A DNA stretch of 64,000 bases from Dioscorea cayenensis subsp. rotundata (GCF_009730915.1 NC_052478.1:21432387-21496386); one strand, 5' to 3'; shown: positions 11,980 through 24,773, numbered from the stretch's first letter. Translations and numbers: made by a program. Notes: a model not told the origin generated them from the sequence alone.

Positions 11980-12091
11980 GTGGACAAGTGCCACCAACGC
12001 AGCTAGTTAGGGCTCATAATTGACTATCTAGTTTATTCACTTTTATTTAGCTGCACAGAGTTTTAAGCTGTAAATTTGTACTCACACTGAG

Positions 12092-13096
12092 CAGTGGCGG
12101 AAGCAGAATTAAAATTACAGGGGTGCTGAATTTAAATTTTAAAATTTTTTTAAACATTAAATAATTCTATTAATTCAAACTTGAGATTATAATAATCAAT
12201 ATTTAAAAAATATAAAATATATATCCATCTAAAAACATTTTGGTAAAAAAATTTTGGTTTATGTGTAAAACTACTATCATATCTACAAAATTAGTGATTA
12301 ACTCAACTAGTTAAACACTAAATTAACAAATACTGCAATTAAAAAACAACTTTAAACAAATTCATATATAAATCAATTATTAAATACAACAATTATTCAA
12401 CAATTAATCTAATGAATAATTAAAATTTTCATAACAATTAATCACAAGTATATAACATTTTTTCACAATAATTTTTATAATGAAACAAATATTTAACAAA
12501 TATCTAGCAATCATTCAACAAATATAAATACTTTTACACAACAAGTAGTCACACAAAAATTAAAAAAAAATTTAAATTAGATATAAAACAAACAGGAATA
12601 AAACAATAAATCCCTTATAATAAAAAAAAACATAAACTTGGAGATAATTGATCAAAGAGAAAAACTCACCAATCCATGAGATTTGTAATGTTTTATTTTT
12701 TATTTTAGAGATTTTACAATAGCAATTGCATTTTTTAGGATTTTATTTTTTTTTTTATATTAATATCCTAAATATTGATAATTGTATATTGATAAGTTCA
12801 ATAAAAAAAATCTATATATAAAGTTTAAAAATAAAAATATTTGAGGAATTATGTTGGCTAGCTATATTATTTATTATCACTCAACATTAAATTTATTTAA
12901 CATAAAAATTTTATTATTTTTATTTAATTCATTTTAAATAATATGAAGTAGAATTTAAAAAAAAAAAAAGTAGCATTTTTCAAATGAATTATAATGATTA
13001 ATATTTTAATTATATATATAATTATGAATATATATATATATATAATGGGCCAAGGGGTTCCTCAAGCACCCCCTTGCCCCCCTAAATCCGACAATG
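12092..13096. mobile_element. AT-rich non-autonomous element with CAGTGGCGGA-type ends
   Basis: Left end CAGTGGCGGAAGCAG. Right end, read as reverse complement, CATTGTCGGATTTAG, an imperfect inverted match (10 of 15). The GGGGTGCTGAATTTAAA block after the left end and the CAAGCACCCCCTTGCCCCCC block before the right end recur in the related copy at 27487-28470. The interior is extremely AT-rich with no coding capacity. The superfamily is uncertain, and no convincing target duplication was found. Confidence 0.55.
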
Positions 13097-13378
13097 ACGA
13101 GTGAGGGGTGTATTTGAGCCTAGCCATTCGTGAGTAGCTCAGTGTTCTGCTCGATAAAGGCTCGTTCGTGTTTAGCTCATATTGTAAACGAGCCAAGCTT
13201 GAACATCATTTTCAAGCTCCCCCCCTCCCCCTAAATCCGACAATGACACTGTAGGGGTGTATTTGAGCCGAGCCGTTCGTGAGTAGCTCGGTGTTCGGCT
13301 CGATAAAGGCTCGTTCGTGTTTAGCTCATATTGTAAACGAGCCAAGATTGAACATCATTTTCAAGCTCGATTAATAAA
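13081..13378. repeat. 149-bp tandem duplication
   Basis: Two adjacent copies (13081-13229 and 13230-13378), both starting CCTAAATCCGACAATGAC and ending TCATTTTCAAGCTC, differing at only a few positions. The unit spans the right end of the AT-rich element and the left end of the hAT-like element, so the duplication came after that insertion. Confidence 0.85.
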
Positions 13379-14085
13379 CGAGCCAAGCTTGAGCAGCCAA
13401 AAGCTCGGCTCGTTTTGGCTCGCGAACAAAGCTCGTGACCAAGCTCATGAACAAGCTCGTTTATATATATATATATATATATTACATTATATATATGTAT
13501 ATGTATATTAAGGTGTATATGTGACTATGTCATTGTTGTCAATTTGAGTTACACATATAGGGCTATAAACTACTATTCGAAGGCTAAGCTCATTAAAAGC
13601 TCAGGTCAACTAGTTCATTAAGTTAAATGAGCTCATAAGATAAACGAGCCAAGCTTGAACACCACCAAACTCGGCTCATTAAATCTTGTGAAGAACTCGT
13701 TTATTGTATAATTAAAAGCTCGTTTATTAGTATCATTTACAATTTTATTTGTAACAATTATTAATATAATCAAACCCAAATCGAGTTGAGTCACACTTGA
13801 TAATGATTCATTAAATAAGTTTACTAAATAAAAAAATAAAATATAAAAAAAATAGTCAAGCCTTAATCAAGTTAGCTAGCTAAGTCTAAGCTCGAATTTT
13901 TCTTAACAAGTTGAGCTCGAGCATGAAGCTCGAAAAGAAGCTCGATTAGAGCTCGAGCTCGGTTAAAATAAGTAATGAGCCAAGCTTTGAACATAAAAAA
14001 ATGAAGCTCAAGAAAGCTCGGCTCGAGTTCAGCTCGATTAAATAGCACCCAGCTTGAACAAGGCAAAGCTCGCTGTTTACGACTA
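13252..14085. mobile_element. non-autonomous hAT-like element rich in GAGCTCG motifs
   Basis: Left end TAGGGGTGTATTTGAGCC, right end (reverse complement) TAGTCGTAAACAGCGAGC. Subterminal regions carry many copies of GAGCCAAGC/AAGCTCG in both orientations, as hAT elements do. The flanks AATGACACTG (13242-13251) and AATGACAGTG (14086-14095) look like an imperfect target duplication; hAT elements normally make 8 bp. The middle is AT-rich and non-coding. Confidence 0.6.
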
Positions 14086-14095
14086 AATGACAGTG

Positions 14096-14665
14096 GGGAT
14101 CTGTCTATGCATGTAAAAGTGCTACACCACATCTCCCGCAATAGGCTAATTAATACCGTTGAATTAAGAACTCTTTGGTGAAGGACCTAACAATTATAAC
14201 AAAGTTTATATATATCATGGCAAATATGAAGCATTTAGTAGTAGTGGATTCCATGTAACTTTGGAAATGATAAAGCAAAAGTTACATTTCAACTTTTTAT
14301 CTTTCGATATATATATTTATATTTTCTCTTTTTCTCTTTGATCTCCGGTCGATGATGCTATTAAATATATTTGCATCATGTTGTTTAAAAGAAAGTCATT
14401 GATATTAAGAAGAATTAGGCATGAGAGATTAATTTTAAATAAAAAAAAATAGATCATGATTTTGAGGTTTCACTTAATTTGTTATTTTTATTTTTCTCTC
14501 GAATGCCATGCATTTAGTATTAATAAATAATTTGTATTGTTATAGAATGACTAACAAAATCTTGATGTGATGAACCTTTTTAATTAAAGTTGATTTTAAA
14601 TATGAATATTAATTAATATATGGAGAAATTTTATAAATAATTAATGAAATTTATATATTGTAAAT

Positions 14666-14708
<43 letters not shown>

Positions 14709-17090
14709 ACATCAACATGTTGACAGTCCAAACATGGCCATATACATAATATATCTTCATTTCTTCATTTCACTTTCGTGTGGACTAATAATATAATTAA
14801 TATATTTTAACAATTATTAATAGCTTGTTTGGATCCTATATATGATTAAAAGCATATATTGTTAGCAACAAATCATATGAATTCATCACATGTTAATGCC
14901 ATTAAATTTCAAAATTTTAATTATTCATTGTCACAAGGAATAAAGAGATTGAGAGGCAACTATTATACACTATTATATTTATCAGGATAAGTACTTAGTG
15001 AAATAAATTTGTCTCGTTGTACATATAAACTGGACTATCACAAATTGTCACGTAATAAATTTGCATATAAAGTGGTTTATATAGAGTCATATACCATAAT
15101 CAAACTATATATTATATTTTAACTTAATTTAAAACTTTAATTAAACGTAAGGTTTTGTTTATCATACCATCATTCACTTTTACTTAAGGTTTTGTTAATA
15201 AAAAATTAACTTAAGGTATATGTTCATATATATGTCAGAAATTAAGAATCATAATTAAAATTATGGGATTGATAGAGATGCATGGTAGTGGTCCTAGTGG
15301 AACAAAAAGAAAACATATATGCATGCTCACCTAAAGTGGGTCCTATTTTGCACATAAAAAGCATCAAATCTTTTATCAAAGACTTAAAAAAAGCATCAAG
15401 TCTTTATCAAAGTCCCTACATGAATATGAATGTTCATACACAAGGTCAATTAGAAATAAGAATCAAGCATAAGTTCATAAGATTATTAATTAGCAAGTTT
15501 ATGTCCAAAGTTATATGAAAAGGGTGGAAGTTTCCCTGGGTCTTTGTCATATTTTTTGTCTAAGCTTCATGTAGGCCAAACCCTAATCACTTGTCATTAT
15601 ATATGTAACTAATTCAGTTTACTGAAACCATTGAAACCATTAGCATCTAAATCTAATTTATATATATCACTTCAAACTCAACCAAATTCCCTCATAAGCT
15701 ATCATCAATGCAATTAACTTTTGATATATGTTTAGATCAAAGCAATAAAAAATTTAATTAGTTGAGTACAAAAATAACTTTTTTATATGAATTATGAGAG
15801 AATCAAATATTAAATTATACCTTAATCGCTTGTCGTCTCATTAAGTTAGTTTATCGATGCAATTTTGACAAATTTATCAATTAAATTTCTTTAATTAACT
15901 TTTAATATTTGTTGAGATCTAAATAATATAAAGTTTAACACTCAAATAATTTTCTATATATGAGGGATAGTTATATTGTTAATATACCCCTTTAATTTGC
16001 GATAGCGAACCATTAAATAAATAAATAAATAACATGAATGCATTATATTAGTTAGGGTTATAGAATAATGCCTCATCTCAAACTAGTTGTGATGTAGTTG
16101 CTATGGAAGGACCACAATAATACTCTTGTCCTATCATATATATTTCTCTAATGGGTGGCAGTTGAGAATGACCTTCAATGTTGGTTATGGAGGAGGAGCC
16201 ATTCGGGAAAACAACACAACAACCACTGATTTTGGGAAAAAAGGAACTCTTTTTTTTTTCCAAACTATATCCTATAATTTTTTTAATGAAATTATTATCT
16301 TATGGTTTCTTGCTTTTATTTTATTTTATTTTATTTTTAAATCAACCTACTAATAAACTTGCTAGTTAATATTTATAATAAGACCATAAATATAACAAAG
16401 CAAGTTTATATGAGCTATTCAAGACCTAAGTGACATTTTTTCCACATTCGTCCCACGTAGCTCACACTAGCTAATATTAGTGGGTTTTTTAAAAAAAAAA
16501 TCTGGGATGAATGATTTTTTTTAGTTAGATCTTTTATATTCATGCTAAATAAAGATAAAATAGTAATTTTCAAATTTTTAACTAATTTAAAATATATTTT
16601 ATAAATATAAGGATGTATTAAAATATTAAGGGGGTATTTTGGGTGCATTAAAATTTGAATTTGTGAGGACTAAGAAAGATAGTGTTAGGTGGGTTCCATG
16701 CAAGGAAAGCACAAAGTGAACAACTAAAGCATGTTTCACACCACAAGAAAATGATACAAAGTATACGTGGTTAGAGAAACTTTGAGAAACCAAATTGCCC
16801 ACTTTAGTGATAATTAATGTCTCACAACAAAACTTCCACATGTTCTTTGTTTTTTTATTTATTATTTTTTTTAAGGATATAATTGATCCAACACTAGCTT
16901 TCAAGTTTGAATGCAAGATAATAGATAAGGTTCCAAATAAAGTCATGCATGATTCTTTTGTGTTGTTCAAAGGACAAGAGTACAAGCACCAACGTAAGTG
17001 GGAAGAATAGTAGATAGATACAAAGTAAAGGAAATTAAAAGTGAAGGTTCAAAGTAAGAGGGGATGTGTGGAAGATTATAACTTTTAAGT

Positions 17091-17124
<34 letters not shown>

Positions 17125-17339
17125 CAAGAGAAAAGAAATCAAAAGGGTGTTCTTTTTATGCCTACAAAGTCAAGGTTCTTGATCTAATTGGACCTTTCAA
17201 AGGAGGAAGCACAAACACTTCACACATGGTTATCTTATTCCTTCACTACTTTTTTTTCTTCTGTTTTTCTATCATTAGAAGTTTAGTTAAAATGGATGTG
17301 ATTATGCAAGTAATCATAAGTACATGCTTGTTAGGCCGG
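14096..17339. other. AT-rich intergenic DNA, no gene recognised
   Basis: Includes a (TA)n tract at 14667-14706 and another at 17099-17124. Open frames here are short and match no family known to me. A 61-codon minus-strand frame at 16078-16263 is not low complexity but unidentified. Confidence 0.5.
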
Positions 17340-17750
17340 TTATGATACAAGGGTTAGGATGCTAGGCTATTAAAAGATAGCATAGTAAAAAAATGTGACT
17401 AAGATAAAAATATTAAGATGGATGTCAGGCTTTATTACAAAAATCATTTAAAGAATGAATCAATTGGACATAGATTTAGGGTGGCAACTCCCACTCATCA
17501 TTTAAGAAATCCGATTAAAATAATATGAGTATATTCTTAGACAATCTATGGATGCCTTTATAAAAAAAAATGTGGAAACTCGTTAAAAATTAGTGGAAGA
17601 GAAAAAGATAGACTTAAATTAAGGTGTTTAACAAAAATTTTAATAATGATATAACAAAGCTTTATTTATTTAATCTTTAAATTTTTGATATAGAAAAAAT
17701 GTGAGAAAAGATTTTTATTATCAACCCTGGATAGATGGGAATAGTTTATT
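17340..17750 (+). pseudogene. LINE (L1-like) reverse-transcriptase C-terminal remnant
   Basis: Across frames the plus strand recalls the conserved end of plant L1-type polyproteins: a region like the CWA(V/I)K.QH block, then MKMLRWM.G, then NE.IGHRFRVATP (usual NE.IR..GVAPIEDKLRE), RQSMDAF (usual RRP.DA.V) and, near 17690-17745, a trace of the N..EW.KR....DP..WD motif. Order and spacing are right, but every block needs frame changes and several contain stops. This is an old 5'-truncated insertion. Confidence 0.6.
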
Positions 17751-18173
17751 GTTGTTATAGTATCTTTAAAGAGATGTGTTTAATATGTGTCCTAAAAAAT
17801 ATTAAAAAATATATTAAACAATTATAATAAAAAATATATATTTTTATTTTTTTGTATTTGTGGTGATTTTAAAATTTTTATTTTTAAAAAATAAACGAAC
17901 TATTATAGATTTTTAAAAATTTTTAGAAATAAAATAAAATTATTATTATTATTTTTTTTTTTTGAAAAAAAGGGCATGACATCTTGCCGCAACAATTGTA
18001 GAAAGAAATAAAAATATCTTTCGGATTAATGACATGGAATATATAAGTGTGCCACAACTATATGTTTTGGGGCCACACTATTAAAATATATCCATCTCAA
18101 TATAAAAAATTATTAACAAAAATAAAATCATGAATCCATTGTATTTAAGGCACCATATACATAATATCGATTG

Positions 18174-18207
<34 letters not shown>

Positions 18208-19130
18208 TTTATAAATATAAATAAATCATATATAACTTTAATATTCAACATTAGAAGAGAATTCAACCCTCAATTTTCCATTTGGGAGGGAAACAAACTA
18301 TTTTTTTCATCTCATTATAATTGTTCATTTCCAGAGATTCTTAATATCCAAAATTATTTGTTCACATGTTTAAAATTAATTTTTAAATTTAAGTTTATCA
18401 ACCTATTTACATGCATTGTTCTCTATCATTGTTATGTTAAATGGACAACTTTATCTATGAAAAAAATCAAATATAGAAAGATAAGCTAAATTTACATAAA
18501 ATTTTATATTTTATACTATTTTTTAATTTATTTTTCGTGAACCATTTAAGATGAACACTCATAAAACAACGGGAGAAAGTACTACTCTTTCATGGTAGGC
18601 ATGGCTAATTAATTTAAAATTTATACATAACAAAAACAAGTATAAAAATATATGTAATAAACCCTTTTAATTCCACATCGGCTAATTAAAAAAGTATTAT
18701 CTACATATAAGAGCGGAGCTAATTTCTCACCTTTGAATTAGTTTTTTGGATGTAGATCCCACCCTTGTGTGGAACCTGGTTGGGTTTGGTGGATCTCTAA
18801 TTGTCTATCTATGCACTGGGCCTGACGAGTACATAACAATATACTTGCTAGTTAATAATCTAAATTTTATAAAAATTATAATATCTTTATGGTATTATAG
18901 TTATTTAAAGTATATTTTTTTAAAAAAAGTAATTAAATATAATTTATTAGGATGTGTAATAATACATTAAATTTTGAAAAAAATTTAATATTTTACAAAA
19001 TTTTAAAATAAATAAATAAAAATTAGCAAAAATATATAACCTCTAAAACAGAAGGAAAAGAGTATTGTAGAGCCAAAAAAAAAACATAGTGCACTCAAAA
19101 TTCAATTCATTGATCTTTCTTTCTTCCTTT
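17751..19130. other. AT-rich intergenic DNA upstream of the RING gene
   Basis: Contains a (TA)n tract at 18176-18204. Near 18670-18800 is a block starting CCACATCGG with GTGTGGAACCTGG, resembling small plant LTR or solo-LTR pieces but without defined ends. No gene seen. Confidence 0.4.
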
Positions 19131-19238
19131 TTCTCTCTTTATAACCATTAAAACCCTCCCTCACTTCCTCCACTACAAATTAAAGTTAGAGAAAAACACA
19201 ACACCAAACTTAAAAACCAAAGCTAGCTTCCATCATTC

Positions 19239-20239
19239 ATGGCCAATGAATCTCACCACCTTCTCTTCTTCTCAAATAAGTACCACTCCCACCTCCTTCT
19301 CTTTCTTTTAATCCTTTCATTCTTTCATTTATTCAATTAAATTAACCTAGTTTTTTTTTTTAATATAATTTTTTCTTGTTTTTTCTTTTGGTGTAATTTG
19401 GTAGTGAGTTTATGAGTGTCATAGAGAACTACAACAGCATGCAAACAAGCTTTATGGCGCCGCCGGTGAACTCTCTCGGCGGCGGTGACGGCGAGTCGGC
19501 GGTGAGAAAACGACAAAGAGATGATGATAGTGATGTTTTGTCGTTTCTTGCCGGAGATGATGACGTGGCTCTCCGGCTACATCAACAGTGGCTTGATATT
19601 GATTACCTCCTCGTTAATTATGTGAGTTTTTTTTTCACACTTTAACCCTTTAAATAACGAGAAATTATTTCATAGTTTCTCTTTTTTTTTACTCTTTGAC
19701 CCCTTGAAAAGTTTGGAATTATGAAAACATTTTCTTGAGCTGAAGGTGTTCGATGAAATGCGCAGGAGGAGAAGATGAGGAAAGAGATGGAGGAGAAGAG
19801 GAAGACGGCGATGAGGGAAGTGATGGAAGGCATGGAGGAGATGGTGATGAGGAGGATGAGAGCAAAGGAGCAAGAGATGGAGATGATAAACAAGTTCAAC
19901 TGGGCGTTAGAAGAGAAGATCAGGAGCGTCGCCATGGAAAACCAGGTGTGGAGAGATGTGGCTCAGAGCAACGAAACAGCCGCCATTATTCTTCAGAGAA
20001 ACCTCGAGCTGGTGCTGGCGAAGGAGGAGGATGTGGAGTCTTGTTGGTTGGGAGGGAGTGGAGAGGAAGAAGGGAAATGGAGGCGGAGGTGCAGGAGATG
20101 TGGTGTGGGTGAGGTTGGAGTGGTTGTGTTGCCGTGCCGGCACTTGTGCGTTTGCTTGGCGTGCGCGGCCGGCGTTGTTGGTTGCCCGGTTTGTAGAGCT
20201 GAGATTGACGACAAGATGTTTGTTAATATGTCTCTATGA
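19239..20239 (+). CDS. BOI-type RING E3 ubiquitin ligase
   Basis: Predicted ubiquitin-protein ligase of the BOI (Botrytis-susceptible1 interactor)/S-RNase-binding protein group; Arabidopsis members restrain cell death and gibberellin or stress responses. Three exons: 19239-19279, 19405-19621, 19766-20239, giving 243 residues. The short first exon (MANESHHLLFFS) joined to NNEFMSV is typical of the family. A Lys/Arg/Glu-rich coiled-coil (about residues 86-150) comes before the C-terminal C3HC4 RING: C195-x2-C198-x11-C210-x-H212-x3-C216-x2-C219-x6-C226-x2-C229. The 41-bp first exon is supported by its splice site and by family precedent; if it were missed, translation could start at 19412. A TTTATAACC motif at about 19138 may be the TATA element. 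No damage seen. Confidence 0.88.
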
Positions 20240-20337
20240 ATTCTTCTTCTTGTAATGCTTCTTTTGATCTTTGAATTTTGGGATATAACAAAATGTTAGC
20301 AATTTTATTGACTAAAAAAATTATTTTATTTTACTAA

Positions 20338-20725
20338 ATGATATTTTTACCGAATAGATGAAGTGGATGCTCAACTTGCCATCCATATTCTCATCAACGT
20401 CATTATTTTTTTATATATATAAACTTTAAAATTAAACCTTAAAAATCCTTAAATTCTTAAAAAAAAAAATATTTAAAAAAATTATAAAACTATATTTAAA
20501 ATCTTAAATCCAAATACTACAAAATCTGTACCCTAAAAATCTAAAAACTTAAACCCTAAATAATAAATACTAAATACTAAACCCTAAATCCTAAGCCCTA
20601 AACTCTAAATCCTTTGCTCTAAAGAGAAATTAATTTAAAAAAAAAAAAATGACGTGGATACTGACATGGATGCCAATTTGACATCCACATGAAACCTATT
20701 CAGAAAATCTATTTGGTAAAAATAT
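20338..20725. mobile_element. fold-back element with telomere-like interior
   Basis: Arms of roughly 75 bases are inverted relative to each other. The left arm (about 20338-20412) runs ATTTTTACCGAATAGATG..GTGGATG..TTGCCATCCAT..AACGTCATT. The right arm (about 20640-20725), reverse-complemented, runs ATTTTTACCAAATAGAT..GTGGATGTCAAATTGGCATCCATG..CACGTCATT. Between them are many degenerate AAACCCTAAA units. Non-coding, between the RING and PERK genes. Confidence 0.65.
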
Positions 20726-21514
20726 AATTACTCTTTTAATATTTTTTTTTAACGAATTTTAAAAGAAAGTGAGGATTAAAACAAAAAGATTTATAAGAAG
20801 TTTTTTGAAAAAAAATATATTAAAATTTATAATTTTTTTAAAAGAAAAAACAAATCAAATGATTGTTAACCATCGCTATATCTGGTAATTATAATATTAT
20901 GAGTTCAAGGAGTAAAGTTGGCCAAAACATGAAACCAAAGGTGGAAATTTTGAGATATATATATATATATATAATTTTAAAAAAATAAAATTATCTCTTA
21001 ACTACATAAAAATTGTACACATAGATATAACTCTTCTATTATATGTAAAATAAAAATATATTGATACATAAATAAGTATCCCAAAATAATAATTAAATTG
21101 GGTACCTCGTTGCACGTGAAAATCAGGTGACAAGTTGTCTTGTGCGGTGGCGCGGGAAAGTTTAAACTACCTCCCAATGTTAGTTAAAAAAACACCCTTT
21201 CATCAAATGCCTTCCTCTTATTATGAGTTTTCCTTTTTACTCTTTCTTGCTGTCTCTTAACTCATCTCTTAGCTTGCTTCATGACACCCAACTCCCAAAT
21301 ATAGCAAATCCAAGCATGTTTTCTCATGCCAATGAACAGGTCTTCATGCATCTCATTGTCAAACAAACAAAGCTATTTGCCCACATTCCATTTCATGTAT
21401 TTAATCTTCGGCAGCTATGGTGTTGAATTTCTAATGAATTCATGCATCATTCGGTCGCCTTTTGTTTATCCTTCCAAGTGAATTTTCATTCAAGAAGAGT
21501 TTGATCTTCAGATA
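20726..21514. other. intergenic DNA and likely 5' leader of the PERK gene
   Basis: AT-rich to about 21110. The rest is ordinary mixed sequence likely to be PERK promoter and leader. A 67-codon frame at 21223 has no recognisable match. Confidence 0.4.
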
Positions 21515-23959
21515 ATGGTTTCAAGTAATGCTCTGCCACCGAGCTCTTCATTGTCATCTGATAAACATTTTACGTCTCAGGTGCAACCTCCCAAATCATC
21601 CCGATTCCCTTCTAACAAGTCTAAACCACCACAACAACGACCACCGCCACATTCTCCTCCTCGTCATGGTGGTAATCTTGCACAACCGCCACCAAAACAA
21701 CATGAAAAGTCACCAACAAAGCCAAGTACAGAATCAACCAATAACTACCCAAGCTTGAAATCTCCCCTTGTTATTGGAATTTCTGCTGGCGTCGGAGTTT
21801 TGATCGTTTTACTGCTAATTGCTTGCATCTGTAGCACCAGAAAGAAGAAGAAGAAAATCCATGATCCAATGCACTACTATGCAGATTCAGGGCCCAAAGG
21901 TACTTTTCCATATTGATTTGCAATTCAAAACAAGCTTGTGGATGCAATAACTGTGTCTTTACAAACATTCAAGTACCGATGTGCAAAACTTTCACAATCT
22001 AGCTGCATTTGATTGAATTATCACTCTTATTATGGATGTCTGCAGATAGTGATTATTATACTTCCAGTGTGCTGCAACCGAAATGGCAGAATGGAAATGA
22101 AGGTCTGCCACAAAGCACACCGATAGGAGGATGGCAATCGCAGGCTCTGTCCACAATAATGACAGGAAGTGAGGCAAGCTCTGCATTTTCAGGTCCCCAT
22201 GGGCCACCATTGCCACCTCCATCCCCAAACATTTCCTTGGGGTTTATCAAGAGCACCTTCACCTATGAGGAGCTTGCGGTGGCAACTGGTGGTTTCTCTC
22301 AGGCCAATTTGTTGGGGCAGGGTGGGTTTGGCTATGTGCACAAGGGCGTTTTGCCAAATGGCAAAGAGATTGCAGTGAAGCAGCTCAAGTCCGGAAGCAG
22401 ACAAGGTGAGCGGGAATTCCAAGCAGAGGTCGATATCATCAGTCGCGTTCACCATCGTCACCTCATGTCTCTTGTTGGATATTGCATTGCTGGCTCTCAG
22501 AGGATGCTGATATATGACTTTGTTCCTAATAAGACCCTTGAGTATCATCTTCATGGTCAGCTTCTTTCTGCAGTTGTCACAATATATTGACAAACATGAA
22601 TTAGTGATCATGGCTTGGTGTGAGACAATTTGGATGACTTGTGTTGCAGGGAAGGGGCTTCCAACAATGGAGTGGCCTACAAGATTAAAGATTGCAATAG
22701 GATCAGCGAAAGGCATCGCTTACCTGCATGAAGATTGTGAGTAATCAAAAACTGTCTTATTTATTATCTTCCAAACTTTCCTGGCAGTTACTAACCTGTC
22801 AACATTTTTATATCATCTACATGAAGGCCATCCACGCATTATCCATCGTGACATCAAATCAACCAATATTCTACTCGATCAAAACTTTGAAGCAATGGTA
22901 TTGTGTTAATAATCAAACACAGCTACTCCAAAGATTTTCACATTCTTAATTCTGGTTTATAATCAATAGTGCACATGATCACAATCTCAGGTTGCAGATT
23001 TTGGATTAGCCAAGTTGTCCTCAGATAATAATACACATGTTTCAACCCGTGTCATGGGAACTTTTGGGTGAGTGAAAATTTTCTTTCCAAGTCGTGAGTC
23101 CAATCTGAATGTCAAAGCCAAACAAAAATATTTCTGATAATAATGGGTATCACGAATGATTCAGGTATTTGGCTCCTGAATATGCGTCCAGTGGCAAGCT
23201 AACCGAGAAGTCTGATGTCTTCTCTTATGGTGTGATGCTTCTGGAGTTGATAACTGGACGAAGGCCAGTTGATGATGGAGATGCATTCATGGATGAAGGA
23301 CTGGTGGATTGGGTTAGTGTCCTACAAAGCTTCGATTTTGACTCTTTTGAGTGGATAGATTAAAATGCAAGTTTTACTGAGTTGTGATTATTTGAACAGG
23401 CAAGACAGGTAATGTCACAAGCATTGGTTGACGGGAACTATGATGAACTAGTAGATCCACGTCTGGACGATGATTACAACCCTATGGAACTAGCAAGAAT
23501 GGTGGCATGTGCGGCTGCATGTGTCCGCCATTCTGCAAAGAGGCGCCCGAAAATGAGCCAGGTACAGGAATTAGCAATGTGTAGTGATACCATTTTCTGA
23601 GTTTCAGAATATTCTGTTTATAATATTAATGAACATACAACTCTAAAAATCAATGGTTGTTAATATTACAGATTGTGCATGCATTGGAAGGCAACGTATC
23701 ACTCGAGGACTTAAATGATGGGATAAGGCACAGCACGAGCATGCTCTTCAGCTCAGGGTCAGACTATGACTCAAGCTCGAACAATTCGAACTCAAACAAG
23801 AAGCGACTCAGAAAAGTCACAATCACAAGCCCAGAGTACAGTGGTGAGTACAGTGGACCCATCAACGGGCACGCATACCATCCTTCGATATCAAGCAGTG
23901 AAGGTGTGTGTTCTGGTGAGCTAAATCCAGTTGGGAACCAACCACACAAACCTCACTAG
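21515..23959 (+). CDS. PERK-type receptor-like protein kinase
   Basis: Proline-rich, extensin-like receptor kinase at the plasma membrane, thought to sense cell-wall state and phosphorylate Ser/Thr. Eight exons: 21515-21899, 22046-22555, 22650-22736, 22827-22897, 22991-23067, 23165-23312, 23400-23561, 23672-23959; 575 residues. A Ser/Pro-rich ectodomain (1-83, no signal peptide, as usual for PERKs) precedes a transmembrane helix (about 85-107) and a basic stop-transfer stretch. The kinase begins with [10 protein letters not shown] and has the G-loop G219-QGGFG, K240, HRD 334-336 (RD kinase), DFG 354-356 and APE 380-382. All catalytic residues are present and all junctions keep phase. The ectodomain is short for the family, so it may be an atypical member or the true start may lie in an unseen upstream exon. 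The Ser/Asn-rich tail is typical. Confidence 0.92.
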
Positions 23960-24773
23960 TCATTGTAAACAAATACATAATTCAATTCATTCTTTCATCG
24001 ATGAAACAAGAGACTATGTATATTAAGTTCATGGTAAACAATTAGTTTTAGATTTCTAGGAGATCTCAATTGCAACAAATCAACAATTTCTCATTTTGTT
24101 CATGAATGCTGATTAAAGATACGATCAATTTAGCGGCACAAAAGAACATCCGTAAAAATTTCAATCCAAAGGAACCAAGAACAAAGAAGCTACCAAGAAG
24201 TTACCTGTCAGTTTGGAAGTGCAGAAAATTCCATGACTGCAACTCCACCATGCCTTTCTACAAAGCTCACAACTTTAACATGTTTCACATGTTTCTCATT
24301 CAAATCAAGTTGGTACTAAGAATGCAAAAAGATGAATCAATCCACAAGTAATCACATTGGCATTTTATCAAATAGTTGGAGGACATGGCATGGGGTTTCA
24401 GATTGCTTACCCTGAAATGGAGGGAGAGCTTGCAGGGATCGGCAATGGTTTTTAGAAAGGCGACAAGCATCGGAACCTGGGATGCAGACACGTGTGGGAG
24501 GCAAAGCTCAACGCCGACCCACGTGCCCTCATCTTGCGTAGGACATGAGGCTCGATCTCGGGTCCTTCCGAAACTAACGCTCTACGCAAGGGATCCGATA
24601 CCAATTGACTCAAAAGCCGTTGGTGTAACCAAAAAATTATACTGAGTTAGAAATTTTTACTTGAAGGGTGCTAGTAGAAATCGAGTTTAATAGTTTATAG
24701 TGATGCACAATAATACTATTTATATCATGATTAAGATTAAAATTTTGTGCATCCATTTTTTTATTGTGCTATC
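23960..24773. other. PERK 3' flank and unclassified GC-richer block
   Basis: 23960-24360 is probably the PERK 3' UTR and flank. The block 24400-24640 is less AT-rich and contains ATCCGATACCAATTGACTC, whose reverse complement (TTGGTATCGGAT) resembles a retrotransposon primer-binding site. No element borders were found. Confidence 0.35.

Noticed and set aside
13081-13378. CRISPR-like or satellite array
   Set aside because: Only two copies of a 149-bp unit explained by a transposon-junction duplication; the genome is a plant's.
16078-16263. 61-codon minus-strand frame with mixed composition
   Set aside because: No recognisable motif and no supporting exons or promoter; not claimed as a gene.
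23657-23671. ATG at 23657 as an independent start of a small gene
   Set aside because: It lies in PERK intron 7; the coding sequence belongs to PERK exon 8 starting at 23672.
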